Source of the DNA: Cristatella mucedo | Taxonomy: Eukaryota > Bryozoa > Phylactolaemata > Cristatellidae | Direction of reading: 5' to 3' | Assembly (NCBI GenBank): GCA_009760855.2 | Contig: WPIO01000076.1 | Location: 167,001 to 231,000, forward strand | Length of the DNA stretch: 64,000 bases | Shown: piece by piece, positions 10,141 through 21,637 of the stretch | Layout of the letters: every line of letters begins with the position of its first letter | Numbering within the stretch: the stretch's first letter is position 1 | Notes under the pieces: model-generated | Seen by the model: only the letters and a program-made list of their open reading frames with translations | What the model was told of the DNA's origin: nothing | The model's database searches: none | Translations under genes and position numbers: made by a program

Positions 10141-11596
10141 TTAAGGTTTAGCTGGGAAGCTTGAGGTTTGCAATGTTTTGATGCATTGCTATTTCACATG
10201 CTTAGCTTATGGTAATAGCAGGGTCATTAATGTCAAAGCGATAAGCATATATTGCCTACTGGAAAGGGGAATGGATATTCAAATCTGTTTCAAGAGACAC
10301 AGCCCTAGTAGCATAAACCATGATTTTATTGACAATATAGATATCAAACAAGGGCAGGTAGTGTGCAGCCCTCCACAGCTGGCTGAGCAAAACCATGCAG
10401 GTCAAATGGTTCGCCTCTTTCCTCCATGGTAAACTTAGCACACACCTAGGCGTGGCAGCACGCTAGCTTTCTTACTCATACTTTTCAGAAGAGCTCCCGG
10501 GTTGTAGCTGAGATTCCAATCTCATCATGCGATTGGTCACTACCTGGGTTCGAGCAGCCGAGTACACGTACGAAGAGTAGTGGGGCAGCTGCAAGCACCG
10601 ACCCTTCTACAGGAAGTCACACTGAATGTGCGATAACTTCGTGATCTTCTGATCCAAAGCTTTCGCAAAAGCATCTTGTCGACCAGGAATTTTCCAACCC
10701 GTTCTGTTGATCCTGGAAGGATCCTACAGCGATATCCGTTCGGACCGTATGTCAGGCAGTAGTGAAAGCCACCTAGACCAAGAAACAAAGTTCTTAGAAG
10801 TCTGTCTGCTGCCTCCGAAAGCAGTGGCAGAAAAATGAGGCAGCCAGCATCCCATGAATTGGCTCTTGGATCTTGGTCGGCAAAACTCAGGCTGGGTAAC
10901 CCAGCAGCGACCACAATACCTTAATGATTCGGATTCTGCTTCGGCTGGTTTTAATGCCACAATTTGCTGTCGCTGTGAGGAAGGAAGCAGAGCTGCCCTA
11001 ACGCCCATCACGTCTGATGTGTCACTTGCGACTGACGGTGCAACAACTGATTGTGGTGCCGAGTGAATAACGTATGGGGTGGTGCCATCTCTGTCTCGCT
11101 GGCGGGCTTGGTTTGAAGTTTTCTTCGGGAAAGTAACGATTCACATTCGGGCGACACTTTAAGCATACAGAGCACATGGAGCACTCAAATGTGGCCACCC
11201 TGCCATGCGGGTGGAGTGGATGAGGGGGCATGCTTACTGTGCTATCGCTGAGTTTTGGGTCAGTGAAACAACAGAAACGATACGCAAACACATCCTGTAA
11301 TATACCAGTCCCTGCAGAGTTAAGTGTGGCCCAGATGCTAGGGTGCAGGGCAGACAGAGGCATTGCTACTAAAATCAGGCTCTGGGCCATCCAAGTTTGA
11401 TTTGGATAGGGTAAAATGAGGCCAGAAGACCAGTGTAGGCCAAGTATCCGAGTGGGCGTGAGTGCCCTAGCAGCTAGGGGTCACTCAGGAGGATCCACTG
11501 AGCCTGAGTAGAACCAGACTGGAAGTCGGCCTACCAGCGAACGACTAGGTTGAGTGCTTGAGGTACTCGGAGCAGTGTTGGTGCCCTCACTATCTA
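10140..11596 (-). pseudogene. Repeat K, copy 2, with decayed minus-strand ORF
   Basis: The best-preserved K copy. Minus-strand coding remnants lie in shifting frames from about 11,590 to 10,540. A Cys cluster (ECSMCSVCLKC) lies near 11,180-11,150, a conserved 'SLSFADQDP' block near 10,890 and a basic stretch with 'RRSRS' near 10,640. A minus-strand AATAAA follows near 10,330. The right end at about 11,596 adjoins the tail of an antisense LINE-A. The coding part may be one protein of 300 or more residues. The Cys cluster would fit a nucleic-acid-binding gag-like protein, but that is inference. Confidence 0.5.
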
Positions 11597-11597
11597 A

Positions 11598-14500
11598 TAC
11601 GAATAATATTAACAATAATAATAATGCACTTGATAAAGCGCCCTCAGAGAAATTAATCTCTTTCTAGGTACGTTTCATTTGCTGCAAAGGGAAATGCAAT
11701 TGAATGGTAAGTAGAATCATGCTTGAAAAACAAACGAGATGAATATTATGGTTAGGTGTGACATGCATGGGTTCAGCATGCAAATGTGGTTAGTGGCAGC
11801 ATGCATAGTGTCAGCACACATAAGCACATCAAGGACGAATCACAGGGATCAACTAAATGCTGTTTTAAATGGGCGTGTTTTTACGTTCATTTTAAATGTG
11901 GTTAGGTCAGGGGATGTTCTGACGCAGGTCGGGAAGGAGTTCCAGGCTTTGGGAGCATACGAACTAAATGCACGGTCTCCAAAGGATTTGAGGCTTGTAT
12001 GAGGTATTTGCAGACTGTTGGATTCCGAAAAGTGGGTGGTACGATGCTTGGCCTGATGGGGTAGTATATTTGAGAGATAGGCTGGAGCCATAGAATAAAG
12101 GGACCTAAAAGTGAGCGAAAAAACCTTGAAGTCAATCCGTTGCTTGACTGGTAGCCAGTGCAGGTCGGCGAGAAGTGGAGTAATGTGGCAACTGTGACGC
12201 TCACGACAGACAAGCCTACCTGCTGAGTTTTGCACCAAGTGCAATCGTTTGATCGCACATGCTGGTGGGCCAGTAAGCAGTGAGTTTCAGAAGACTGGAT
12301 GTTACGAATGCATGGACCAACTTAGACGTGTTATCTTTATCTAAACAAGTCCGAATTTTAGCAATGTTAAGGAGCTGAAAATAGGCAGATTTGACTGTGG
12401 AGCTGATATGGTCGTCTAAAGAGTGGTCGCTTCGGAATATGAGACCTAACTTTCGAGCTGATTCAACTGGAGATATGCTGGTATAGCCAATTTTGAGAGT
12501 CAGCCTTTCCAATCTCTGAATCACACTGGGTTTGCCCATAACTAGTAAGTTAGTTTTATCGTCATTTAGTTCTAGAAAAGTTGCTGCATTTCATGTGCGG
12601 ATGTAATCAATGCATGCAGCAAGTTAGTTGAGAGAATTTGAGGTGCTCGAAGGCTGGGAGGGATCCAAGTACAGGTAAAGTTCTTACGCTGACCCATAAG
12701 GCCCGCCACGGCTTGGCTCCTTCATACCTAGCTGAACTGCTGCATCAGTTTCAGCCTGTTGGCGCCCTCAGGTCCTGTGTGGACAATAAATTAGTTGTCC
12801 CATTCCTCAGCTTAAAGACAGTTGGCGAAAGAAGCTTTAGCTCTGCAGGTCCTAGACTGTGGAACTCGCTTCCACAACTGTTACACAACGACATCTACTC
12901 TCCAACTGCCGACTACGGCTCATCTTTTTCAGCAGTCCTGAACTGCTACTTCTATGCTACTCACTATCTCAACTGCTCTCCTGACTCTGCTATGCTCCCC
13001 ACTTTCTTTTTGTTGCGTGAGACGAAGTCTGTTGGCTACCGAATGCGTACCGAAAGCCGCTTAGGCTGTGAGTGAGCTATACAAAACTCTCCTGCGTAAC
13101 ACCCACATGGTCTTTATGACTTTGTGGAGTTACTGACGGAGATACATTACCTTACATTACATTATATTACAACTGAAATTCATCTGCATGGAAGTGAAAG
13201 CCTAGATTGTGCTTGGCAATCACATCAGCAAAAGGGAGAGTATAAACCGTGAAAAGAACCGGACCTAGCACGGATCTCTGAAGTAGGCCATATTTCAGAG
13301 GTACCTCAGATGATCTTTGTACATTCACGTCAATACTCTGGAGATACCACTGAGATATGACCTGAACCGCTGCAGAGCAGTGCCAGTGATGCACAGGCAA
13401 AATGAGAGGTGCTCTGGAAGAACTTTGTGATCGATGGTATCAAAAGCTGCCGAAAAATCAAGCAAAACAAGCAGAGATACTCTACCCATGTCTGCATTCC
13501 TAAGTAGGTTGTTGTATACCCAAAGCAAGGCTGACTCTGTGGAGTGATTAGCTCTAAAGCCAGACTGGAACCTACTAGCAAGGTGTGAGGTTTCGATATT
13601 TGAGTGCAGCTGGTCTGCCACGACCCGTTCCAGTGTCTTTGATAGGAATTGTATAAGGGAGACTTGGCGGTAGTTGCTTAAGTTCTCTTGGTCTAGTGTA
13701 TCTTTCATGAGAAGTGGCCTGACTACAGCTTTTTCGAAACGTGCTGGAACATGACCTGAGGCTAATGACATATTAATGATATTAGTTATGCGTGGCAGCA
13801 GCAGATCAATGCAACGTAGGGGCAGGACAGTTGGAATAGGGTCCACGGGACTTGTTGTCTTCTTTGATTGAGATACGAACTTTAGGACTAGATCACAAGT
13901 GACCTGTTTAAATTCAGACTTTGAGGTGCAGCCAGGAACCGAGGAACAGCATTCTAGTGGGGAGGTTGTCATCGCAGGGATGGATTCCCCGATTTTGTCT
14001 ATCTTCTGCACAAAGAATCGAGAGAAGCGATCGGCTTGATCATCATTAGGATCATCCGGTAAGGAGCTAATCTGGGAACGGTTGAGGATATGGTTTATTG
14101 TCGACATCAGCATTTTTGGATTGTGCCTCTGTGATTCAACAATGTTTCTATAGAAGTTAGACTTGGCCTTTGCAAGGATCGATTGGTACGACCTACAGTA
14201 GTCTTCAAATGCCTGTAGAAGGAAAGTTAGTCCGGATCTTGTGTATGCTTTTTTTAAGCTTCCGTTTAGTAGACCTTGCTAGTTTAATGTGTGTGGTTAA
14301 CCATAGGCCGTCTGGGCGTGGGGCACACAGTGCGCTTTGTCAGAGGTGCAAACTCGTCGAGCGTGTCAGCTAGTGTCTTGTTGTAGCTATCTACAAATGG
14401 TGACACATCGGAGGTAGGACTGAGCAGCAGAGGTGAAGCAGATATTCTCGCACGGACAGCAGCGATGTCAAGGGTCTTGAGGTTTCGCGATTCACAGGTT

Positions 14501-14604
14501 TTTTTCAGAGGACGATGTAGATTGAATGAGATCTGTAGATTGAATGAGATCTGCATGTGGTCAGATAAGCAGGATTTGGTAATATTCGGTGATGAAAAAC
14601 CGCT
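11598..14604 (-). mobile_element. LINE-A, 3 kb 5'-truncated copy (CR1/L2/Rex-like)
   Basis: The longest LINE-A copy, read right to left. It starts in the linker after the endonuclease (SCLSDHMQISF; SDH is the end of the EN domain). The RT fingers/palm follow at 14,113-13,325, with motif A 'LVLLDFSAAFDTIDH'. The 'SVLGPVLFTVY' block comes next, and the catalytic motif reads HADE instead of YADD (about 13,180). C-terminal region 12,540-11,850. The 3' tail with the conserved hairpin and ATT repeats is at 11,700-11,598. Frameshifts, a mutated active site and a nested LINE-B make it dead. Confidence 0.85.
12672..13171 (+). mobile_element. LINE-B 3' fragment nested in LINE-A
   Basis: The plus strand encodes the C-terminal part of a second LINE ORF2 (blocks LTHKARHGLAPSYLAELL, FSSAGPRLWNSLP) followed by a TTACA-type tail ending at about 13,171. 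The LINE-A reading resumes on both sides at adjacent positions: 'ctcccag' on the left and 'cagttg' on the right. The insertion therefore postdates the LINE-A copy. It is 5'-truncated to about 500 bp. Confidence 0.85.
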
Positions 14605-14835
14605 GCGTGCGTGTTTCACCTTCGTATAGTCACTTTTATCACTGTCCACCAGCCATTCATAGACGGCAAAAGCTCCGCCGGTTAAATACAAGGGCATGAG
14701 TGGGGCAAGATCGTCATATTTAACCTTGTTCGTCTTGGCCACGGAGTCCAGTCGACGTACCCACGCGACGAATTCCTGCTTGCCGTCATAAGGTGCGGTT
14801 TTGCCTAGCATTACCATTGATGCCGTCGACTCCAT
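14605..14835 (-). pseudogene. gag N-terminal fragment of a Ty3/gypsy-like LTR retrotransposon
   Basis: ATG on the minus strand at 14,835. About 77 codons resemble the retrotransposon gag domain: a 'GKTAPYDG' start, 'WVRRLD', then 'LMPLYLTGGAFAVYEWL', the usual conserved gag helix region. The frame then runs directly into LINE-A coding sequence without a stop, producing a chimeric open frame (14,928-14,284). No protease, RT or integrase follows. The leftward truncation at about 14,605 is where LINE-A begins. Confidence 0.65.
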
Positions 14836-15030
14836 CCCACGAAATAGCTCGTGGTTCGATGCGCCTTGTACAAAGAACGCCTTGCACCAACAACAACAGT
14901 TTATTCTACTACAGAGCAGAGGGAGCACGATTTCACTGAAACCTCTGGTAATACGAAAGTTCGAATAAGGAGTTCTACTGCGTCATAAATATAGAGCTAG
15001 CTAGCATCGGACCTCTGCTTCAGGAGGCGC
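14836..15030 (-). other. Leader / possible LTR remnant upstream of the gag fragment
   Basis: Minus-strand sequence immediately 5' of the gag ATG, not shared with segments A or B, which resume at about 15,050. By position it should be the leader and perhaps part of the 5' LTR of the same element. I cannot define LTR ends or a primer-binding site with confidence. Confidence 0.3.
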
Positions 15031-15506
15031 GTAATAGTAATAACGATACCCTATTTGTATAGCACCAGCACAGAACTTAATTTCTCCCCAGGAAGATTTA
15101 CGGACGCTGCAACGATACTAAATTGTCGGCGATAAAATGGGTGTAGTTGACGAGTATTATGGTTTCTAGTGAAATTGGCTGCTGCTGATCTGTTACACTT
15201 ACAAAATAATGCACACCCTCGTTCCTGGGGTCTTACTGCTCTTGTCTTATAGGCTTCTCATGTCAATATCGAATAAAAGGCTTTTAGAAAGGACACCATT
15301 TTACAGTGAAGACAAAAATAAAAAAGTCCGAATATTTATTCCTTATAAAACGTACTTCCGTGCTACCATGATTGTGTACGTATACTTTCCTCAGCATCAT
15401 GTCTGTAAGAGAACATATTTCAAGAAACTGAGGCTTTTCTCAGCTCTCGTGGTTTTTCTTCGATTGAGCAAAGATATTTTGCAATACAGTTTTTCCCGGT
15501 AAAATG

Positions 15507-16330
15507 AATAATAATAATACACTTGATAGAGCGCCCTTACAGACTTCTCTCTTTATAGGTGTTTTACTTTTGCGGCAAAAGAAACACGATCGATTGGTGA
15601 GTGTTATCATATTCGATAAACAACATGAAAACCAAAGTTAAAGGCGACATTCACTGGGTTAGCATGCAAGTACGGTTTGTGACAACATGCAGCAGTGAGA
15701 GCACGAATATGCACGCCAAGGACGAATCACAAGGACCTAATAAATGCTGTCATGGATATGAGCGTTTATAAAAAAAATTAATGTGCTCAAGTTAGGAGAT
15801 AGCGTGACACAAGTGAGTTCAAGGCTTTGGAAGCGTACGAACTAAATTCACGGTCTCCAAATGATTTGAGGTTTTTCAAGAGATAAAGGTAACAGTTAGA
15901 TTTCGAAAAGCTGGTAGTACGATGCTTAGCCTAGTGAGGGAGTAAATCTGACAGGTAGTCTGAAGCCTAAGAATGAAATGACCTAAACTTACGTGATACA
16001 AAAATTGAAGTCGATGCCTTGCTTGACTGGTAGCCAGCTCAGGTCGACGAAAGGTGGTTTGAAATGGCCATTGCGAAGCTCACGATAGACGAGCATAGCT
16101 ACGGAGTTTTTCACCAGCAATGTGACGCCTAGTTGCAAGTGTCGGTAGGCCAGCAAGCAGTGAGTTACAGAAGTCAAGACGGGTTGTCGCAAAGGCAACG
16201 ATTAACTTAGATGTGGTATCCTTATCTATACAAAACCGATAATTAGCGATGCTGCGTAGTCGAAAGTTGCCCGATTTGATTTGGTGCTGACGTACTTCAA
16301 CCGAAATAACACCTCAGCTTTTAATTACAA
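15507..16330 (-). mobile_element. LINE-A 3' fragment, about 820 bp
   Basis: Minus-strand LINE-A C-terminal region and 3' tail (tail hairpin at 15,525-15,580, ATT-rich end). It occupies the same position as the LINE-A pieces at 27,170 and 55,165, so its insertion predates the segmental duplication. Coding frames are destroyed. Confidence 0.8.
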
Positions 16331-19300
16331 CCAAACTACTATGACAAATTGAAGTATCGTTAAAATAATCTATTTAACACCAAATGGCAGCCTTCAAATT
16401 CCCTCTAATCTTGACGTTTGCGATATTCTGACGTTTCAATAGGTTCCTTTGAAGCGGAGAGCTATTTTGCATTGAGCTATGTTGCATCCTTCGATTCTTA
16501 TCTTCCTTGTTAACGGCAGTCGGGTTACAAAGGCAGCCCAAATACGTTGGCTTTTTTTCCACTCGCCATCTACAAAGTATCAACAGTATTGCAACGATCA
16601 CTTTCTCATGAAAACCCGGCAACAGCGTTTTAACATGACAGGATCGCATCATTAGATAAGTATGCTGTGAAACGCCTGATAACTAACTACATCATGGTAC
16701 CTTGAGTAGCTTAGACTCTCTTCATCGATGGACATAAAGCATCATATCCTTTTGAGTAGGAATCATCAAATACCTTATTTCAATCAAATCTCGTGGTTAA
16801 AACCATAGAAAATAGTCTCACGAGTATATTCAAAGAATCGCCATCGGCCCATCATGTTTACCCAGTTCGTAATGATTTCTAGCAAGTAAGAATACAATTA
16901 AAGTGAAAGTAATTTACAGCTGTACAGTTTCGAGAAATCCTGAATCATCAACCTAGTTCAATGTGAGCTGATGTCTTATGATCAGAACACTCTGCGTTCC
17001 ATCCACTTCAAGGTTTTCGGGTAAAGTATCGTATTTGTACCAAACAATATGCCTTTCTTTCAGTACTATAGGGAGCAACAGATATCGTGCATCACCAATA
17101 ACCACTAATTTGAAATGCAATAGCTGATTTTAATGACTTGAAGGTCATATCAATTCAGTGCTACTCTGGAATTTTCACTAGAGTTATACAATCAATGGTA
17201 AGACCAGTTTGACGATTTACCACTGATTCTAGTACTTAGGCACGTGTCTCAATAACAACTAAGGCAGTATAAAAACGAAGACTGCAATGTGTCTATAAAT
17301 GGCGATGTTGCCACGATCCTTTATTTAGCTTCGCTTATTAATGCATTCTTACCTTTTCGGAGTTTTCTAGTCTACTTTTTGGAACTTGTAGCCACATTTT
17401 TCTCTTCTATGTTGAATAGATACAGTTTATTTATGTAACTACAAATCACTAACGTTTAAACGGAAAGCATTAAACTGCATGCTAACCATTTTTCGCCTAA
17501 TTCCACGTATAGGTATTTTGCTAAAAGATATTATTCACAATAGTTTGCAGATAAGAGCACCACTATAATTACCCAGCTTAAGGTGTGGTAATTCTATAGT
17601 GCAGCCAATTCATGCTAGCCAATAGTTATCTAATGAGTAGCTTTTATTTCATGATAAATGGCTTGCAAGCTGACCCAAATAAGACCACGATAAACCATTC
17701 TCGCTGGATGTAAGGGTAACGTCTCTGCGAACAAATTTGATTTACGCGCACTGAGCCGTCTGAAACTGACTTTTCACGATTACCAATTACTACCTTTACC
17801 ACCAAAAGGTTAGTTTTCTTAAAACATTTTGGAAATATCTTCGCCCACCAATAAATCTAATTTCACAAAAATCAGCCGAAATATAGAAGACATAATTAAT
17901 GTTTGAAATGTATTACTCCGTCGCAGTATAGGCTTAGCTCCATGTCACTTCATAATATCAGGTGACAGGGGTTTGAAGTTAGCTTTTATATTTATAGGTA
18001 CTACAAGCACTGTAAACTGCAATGCATTTTCCTGTACTAGCATTACTAATTGCTGCATTATAACTTTCCGAGCTGTCCGGATCAGGCTTTCCTAACATTA
18101 AATCAAGTAAGTCTCAAACACTTAGGCTCATAATTCCAGGCTAATTAATCATTTATTATTTAGAATAATTATATTACAATTGCATAGTAACTTTTTAGAA
18201 CTAAATCTCATTCGAGACAAATTACAGATGCTGTATATAAAACAGGACACAATGATTTGTGGTAACTGTGACAACCAGCTGGCTCAGTGTAAGCAGGAAC
18301 GAGCACACGAAAGACAACTTTTAAAAACTCACTAAATACTGTAATAAAATTAGCGTTTACCATTTGGAGATATCTATAAAGACTGTAAACATAAGTGTAT
18401 GACCATTAAATTTCACAACGCTGCATATAGTAGGGAGGAAACTACGTCTGAAAGTTGTTCCCTATTGTTGAACTTATCGTCAACCATTGTGGACTGATGA
18501 AAAGTCGACTTACGACAGGTTTTCCGATGGCAAAATATATTTCGGAAGTTGGGGGCTGACAGTAGTTCAAATTTTGCTCAGTGCCTTGTAGACGCGAATT
18601 GACTAGGAAAAAACCAATAATAATTTCTCTGCCATTGATATCAGTCACTATTTGAAAACTTTCAGAGATTTGAAAAGCTTAATATAACTTTACAGGCCAT
18701 TTCGAAATATTGGCCAAAGCCAAATGACTCTTTTGAAATCAGCCTGTGCAGTTCTATTCGTGAGGTGATTTACAGGTAACATACATTTTTTTCAAATACT
18801 ACTTATGTAATTTATCTTTGTATATGCTGCTCTCAGAACAGAATCAATATCCTTATTCAACTCGTCAAATACGGATAGCTCTGCCTAATATTCTAAACCG
18901 CGTTCAATGAAAGCTTATCTCTTATTTACCTGAATAGATTGCTCCCCTTTAATCTTATCTTGATTGGGCTTAGTATTACATTTCTACTCAACGAACGAAA
19001 TTGATTCATTCCAGTAGATAGCAAAAGATATCGCGAATCACCAACGACCGCTCGTTTGAAATACTAGTACAATGCGGTAAATGAAGTTATAATTATTCAT
19101 TGTAGCTGTTACATCCTCCAATTTAAATTATTCAAATATATTGTACGAGTTAAGTTGATGGCTTATAACTGACTCTCATATTGAGGCATTAATTTCAATC
19201 AACGGCTAAGGCTAGTATGTTCACTAAGGCAGGTACACTATCGAGTGATTTATTAGCTCTGCTTATCAATGCAGCCCCATACGTCGAGCAATCAAATTTA

Positions 19301-20050
19301 TTTGCGTGATTGATTGTGTACGTTACCCATTCCCTTTTCTGATAGCTTAATAGCTCCTTAAGTGGATTTTACCTAACGCGAAGTGAGCAACTCAGGCATT
19401 GAGAGAGTAAAGCGGTAGCTTCTATCGGTGGTTTGCTTAATTTCTTATACGACTAGTTAGTCCACGAATGCATTTTGTATACAATCTTTCTCTGACATAA
19501 GTCGCTTTTATTAAACTAATTAAGGCATGTGTCTAAGTACTGCTAATTTATGCTAGCTAATAGTTCTTTAAATGAGTAGCTTAGATTGTATAGTTAATGA
19601 CTAGCAAACTTTGGCTACCTACGTAAGGCCACGTGTAACTATTCTTTACTCAATGGGTTGCATCGCTGGCAACGAATGGGATTAAGATGTGCTGTGTAAC
19701 CAGAAAGAGGCTTTTTTTGATCAACATTAATCCTCTTTAATTCTAAAAGGCTAGTAAGCTGTCTAGAATGATGTTAAAATCTCATTGACCACTTATTAGG
19801 ATAATATTTACTACATTCAGCTGAGACATTGAAGACCTATTCAATTTGCTTTATGGAGAAGTCAATCACAGCATTGTATTTTTAGTTTACATATTTATTT
19901 GAGTATGCAACAAATCCCCTTTGTATACCTAGTTTTTACCGTCGTACAATGGGAGATCATGATGCTTCTGAAACATGTTAGGCTTCTAGGTAAAACGTGT
20001 AATGTTTTGACAATACCAGCACGCTATTTCGTACTGGACTAGCGAACTGC
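16330..20050 (-). repeat. Z unit of segment C
   Basis: Non-coding-looking AT-rich DNA homologous on the minus strand to 24,110-27,165 (A) and 48,705-55,165 (B). One sub-block occurs in both halves of the unit: 16,900-17,700 and 18,900-19,660 share 'gatatc...caccaa...cactaatttgaaat' and a 'tgctagc' motif. The unit therefore contains an older internal duplication. I see no credible gene in 3.7 kb. Confidence 0.65.
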
Positions 20051-20350
20051 TTCTTAAATTTTTTTTACCTGCACCCACTAGTTTCCCACGACAATTAGGC
20101 CCACCTTTTGGAACGGCACCTCGTCGGCACAAGCTCAGAGGTACTTGAGAATATCCTAAATACAGGTAAGCTTCTAATATGGCAATTTACAAAGGAGTCA
20201 CGTAAAAATGAGCCTACGTATATGTTCCTCCTGCATTCTTTTGAGAAAAGAGTATCCTAGCGTACGGTTTTCGTGCTCTAAAAAAATGGTACGTTGGTGT
20301 CATTATTGTGTGCGGCGGCGTTAAGGATTGTGGCCTCAATTCTCACCCAT

Positions 20351-20630
20351 CTGTAAGGGAACTCAAAGCTTCATTTAGATCGTCTTGCAGAATCTCTGCT
20401 GAAGCTTCATAAAACCAACAGGACAAAGACTTTAGATCAGTCGTGCTTTTTTTGGATCAGGTTTGGAACATTTTATTCATCATTGAATTTAATACGTACT
20501 CTGATGTGTACTTTTTGTTAATGCATAAACTGTATTTCGTTACCTGCATGTCTGCCACCAGCACCAGAATTGCTGAAAGGACGACAACCAGGAGAAACTA
20601 CATGGCCGACGTTTCTCCTTCTGTCGTAAT
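20351..20630 (-). pseudogene. Dead copy of the secreted-peptide exons (segment C)
   Basis: Minus-strand counterpart of 46,893-47,172. Exon 1 coding part is 20,603-20,544 and exon 2 is 20,408-20,351. Compared with the B copy, codon 2 is TAG, the acceptor AG before exon 2 has become AT, and the donor GT after exon 2 has become AT. The remaining sequence is still about 90% identical over the exons. This is a clear pseudogene if B represents the ancestral state. Confidence 0.6.
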
Positions 20631-20644
20631 CTGAAAAACCTCAT

Positions 20645-21022
20645 TTGAGTCTTATCTTGGCAAAAGCAGGTGAAATATTTAACGGAAACGCTAAACACTG
20701 CTTGACGTACACCTTAAGAAGACTCGTTAGTACGTATCGGACATCTAAAATCTGCCAGGAAAAGTTTGTAGCCGGATTTTCCAGAGCATTGTCAAACTCA
20801 GTAGTCATACTCTTAGTTCACATAGTACAACTTAATAGAACGTACAGGCTGAGCGACGCCATTGGTGATCTACTTAGTGTGAATATACAGCTGAAATGTA
20901 TGAGACCCCCAAATACGACCAACACCAGCCCAACATATTCTTTCCTGACTAAACGGTTACACAATGCTGAGGATAAATTGTTAGACATTGTCAGTTTCGG
21001 CGGTGCATGGATGAGAATTTAA
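20645..21022 (+). CDS. 125-codon ORF of uncertain reality, opposite the secreted-peptide exons
   Basis: Uninterrupted plus-strand frame ending at TAA 21,020-21,022. The 3' half is polar and protein-like (LSDAIGDLL, then TYSFLTKRLHNAEDKLLDI). In the B copy the same frame (46,850-46,500, minus) carries at least three stops. In the last 25 codons most C/B differences fall at third positions and leave residues such as TYSFLTKRLHNAED unchanged. The complementary frame shares the same wobble positions, so the coding strand is ambiguous. No family recognised. Confidence 0.3.
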   Translation: MSLILAKAGEIFNGNAKHCLTYTLRRLVSTYRTSKICQEKFVAGFSRALSNSVVILLVHIVQLNRTYRLSDAIGDLLSVNIQLKCMRPPNTTNTSPTYSFLTKRLHNAEDKLLDIVSFGGAWMRI

Positions 21023-21179
21023 GTTAGTCAACTGAAAGCAGTCTTCATCACAAAAGAGGGTAATTATCTCCTACAACCACGTGACGTTAGTATCAGGTAC
21101 CTCGATCCAAAATACGCACGGAAACGAGGTTTTTCCTCTTTTAATGCTCTTTTTGACTGTGTTGATCGTGACCAGTCTC

Positions 21180-21573
21180 TCTCTGCCGCTTGCAATTCAG
21201 GCTTCAGGGGTCATGCAGGACCCTCGTGGTGGTCCTCGCTTGACGGTGAACTTGTTTCTCATTCCTGAGATTGTGAGCAATTGAAGCAGCATTCCAATTT
21301 TTCAGAGCAGGAGGAGGCAGTCATCCTGACTGAGAGCGTGAAAGCGCAAGCATATCTGTGAGCATCTGCGCTATTCATTACAACAAATGTCGAGTTTTCA
21401 CGAAATGTGATACCCGCAAAGTACAGTGTTTTACCAGCTAGATCAGCATACAATTTCTTACACCTGGACAGTATTGATGGAATGCATATATCGGCACGTG
21501 CATGTGAGTATGTGAGTGTGCCTGCATGAACAGGTTTGTGTCTGAGTTTGTGTGTATGTGGGTGTGTGGGTGT

Positions 21574-21637
<64 letters not shown>

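Larger units (their letters stand above)
15030..21175 (-). repeat. Segment C: inverted copy of the A/B duplication
   Basis: On the minus strand this aligns with segment B (46,340-58,265) in the same order. 21,175-20,050 corresponds to 46,340-47,450; 20,050-16,330 to 48,705-48,918 and 50,975-55,165; 16,330-15,507 (LINE-A) to 55,165-56,185; 15,500-15,030 to 56,200-56,640. It lacks the LINE-B found in A and B, showing that site empty at about 20,050. It breaks off where the gag/LINE-A composite begins. Confidence 0.8.

Noticed and set aside
13325-14113. 262-codon RT frame as a functional gene
   Set aside because: Catalytic motif mutated to HADE, downstream part frameshifted and interrupted by LINE-B.
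15209-15502. 97-codon ORF with a hydrophobic start
   Set aside because: Antisense to the X-unit part of segment C; not open in A or B.
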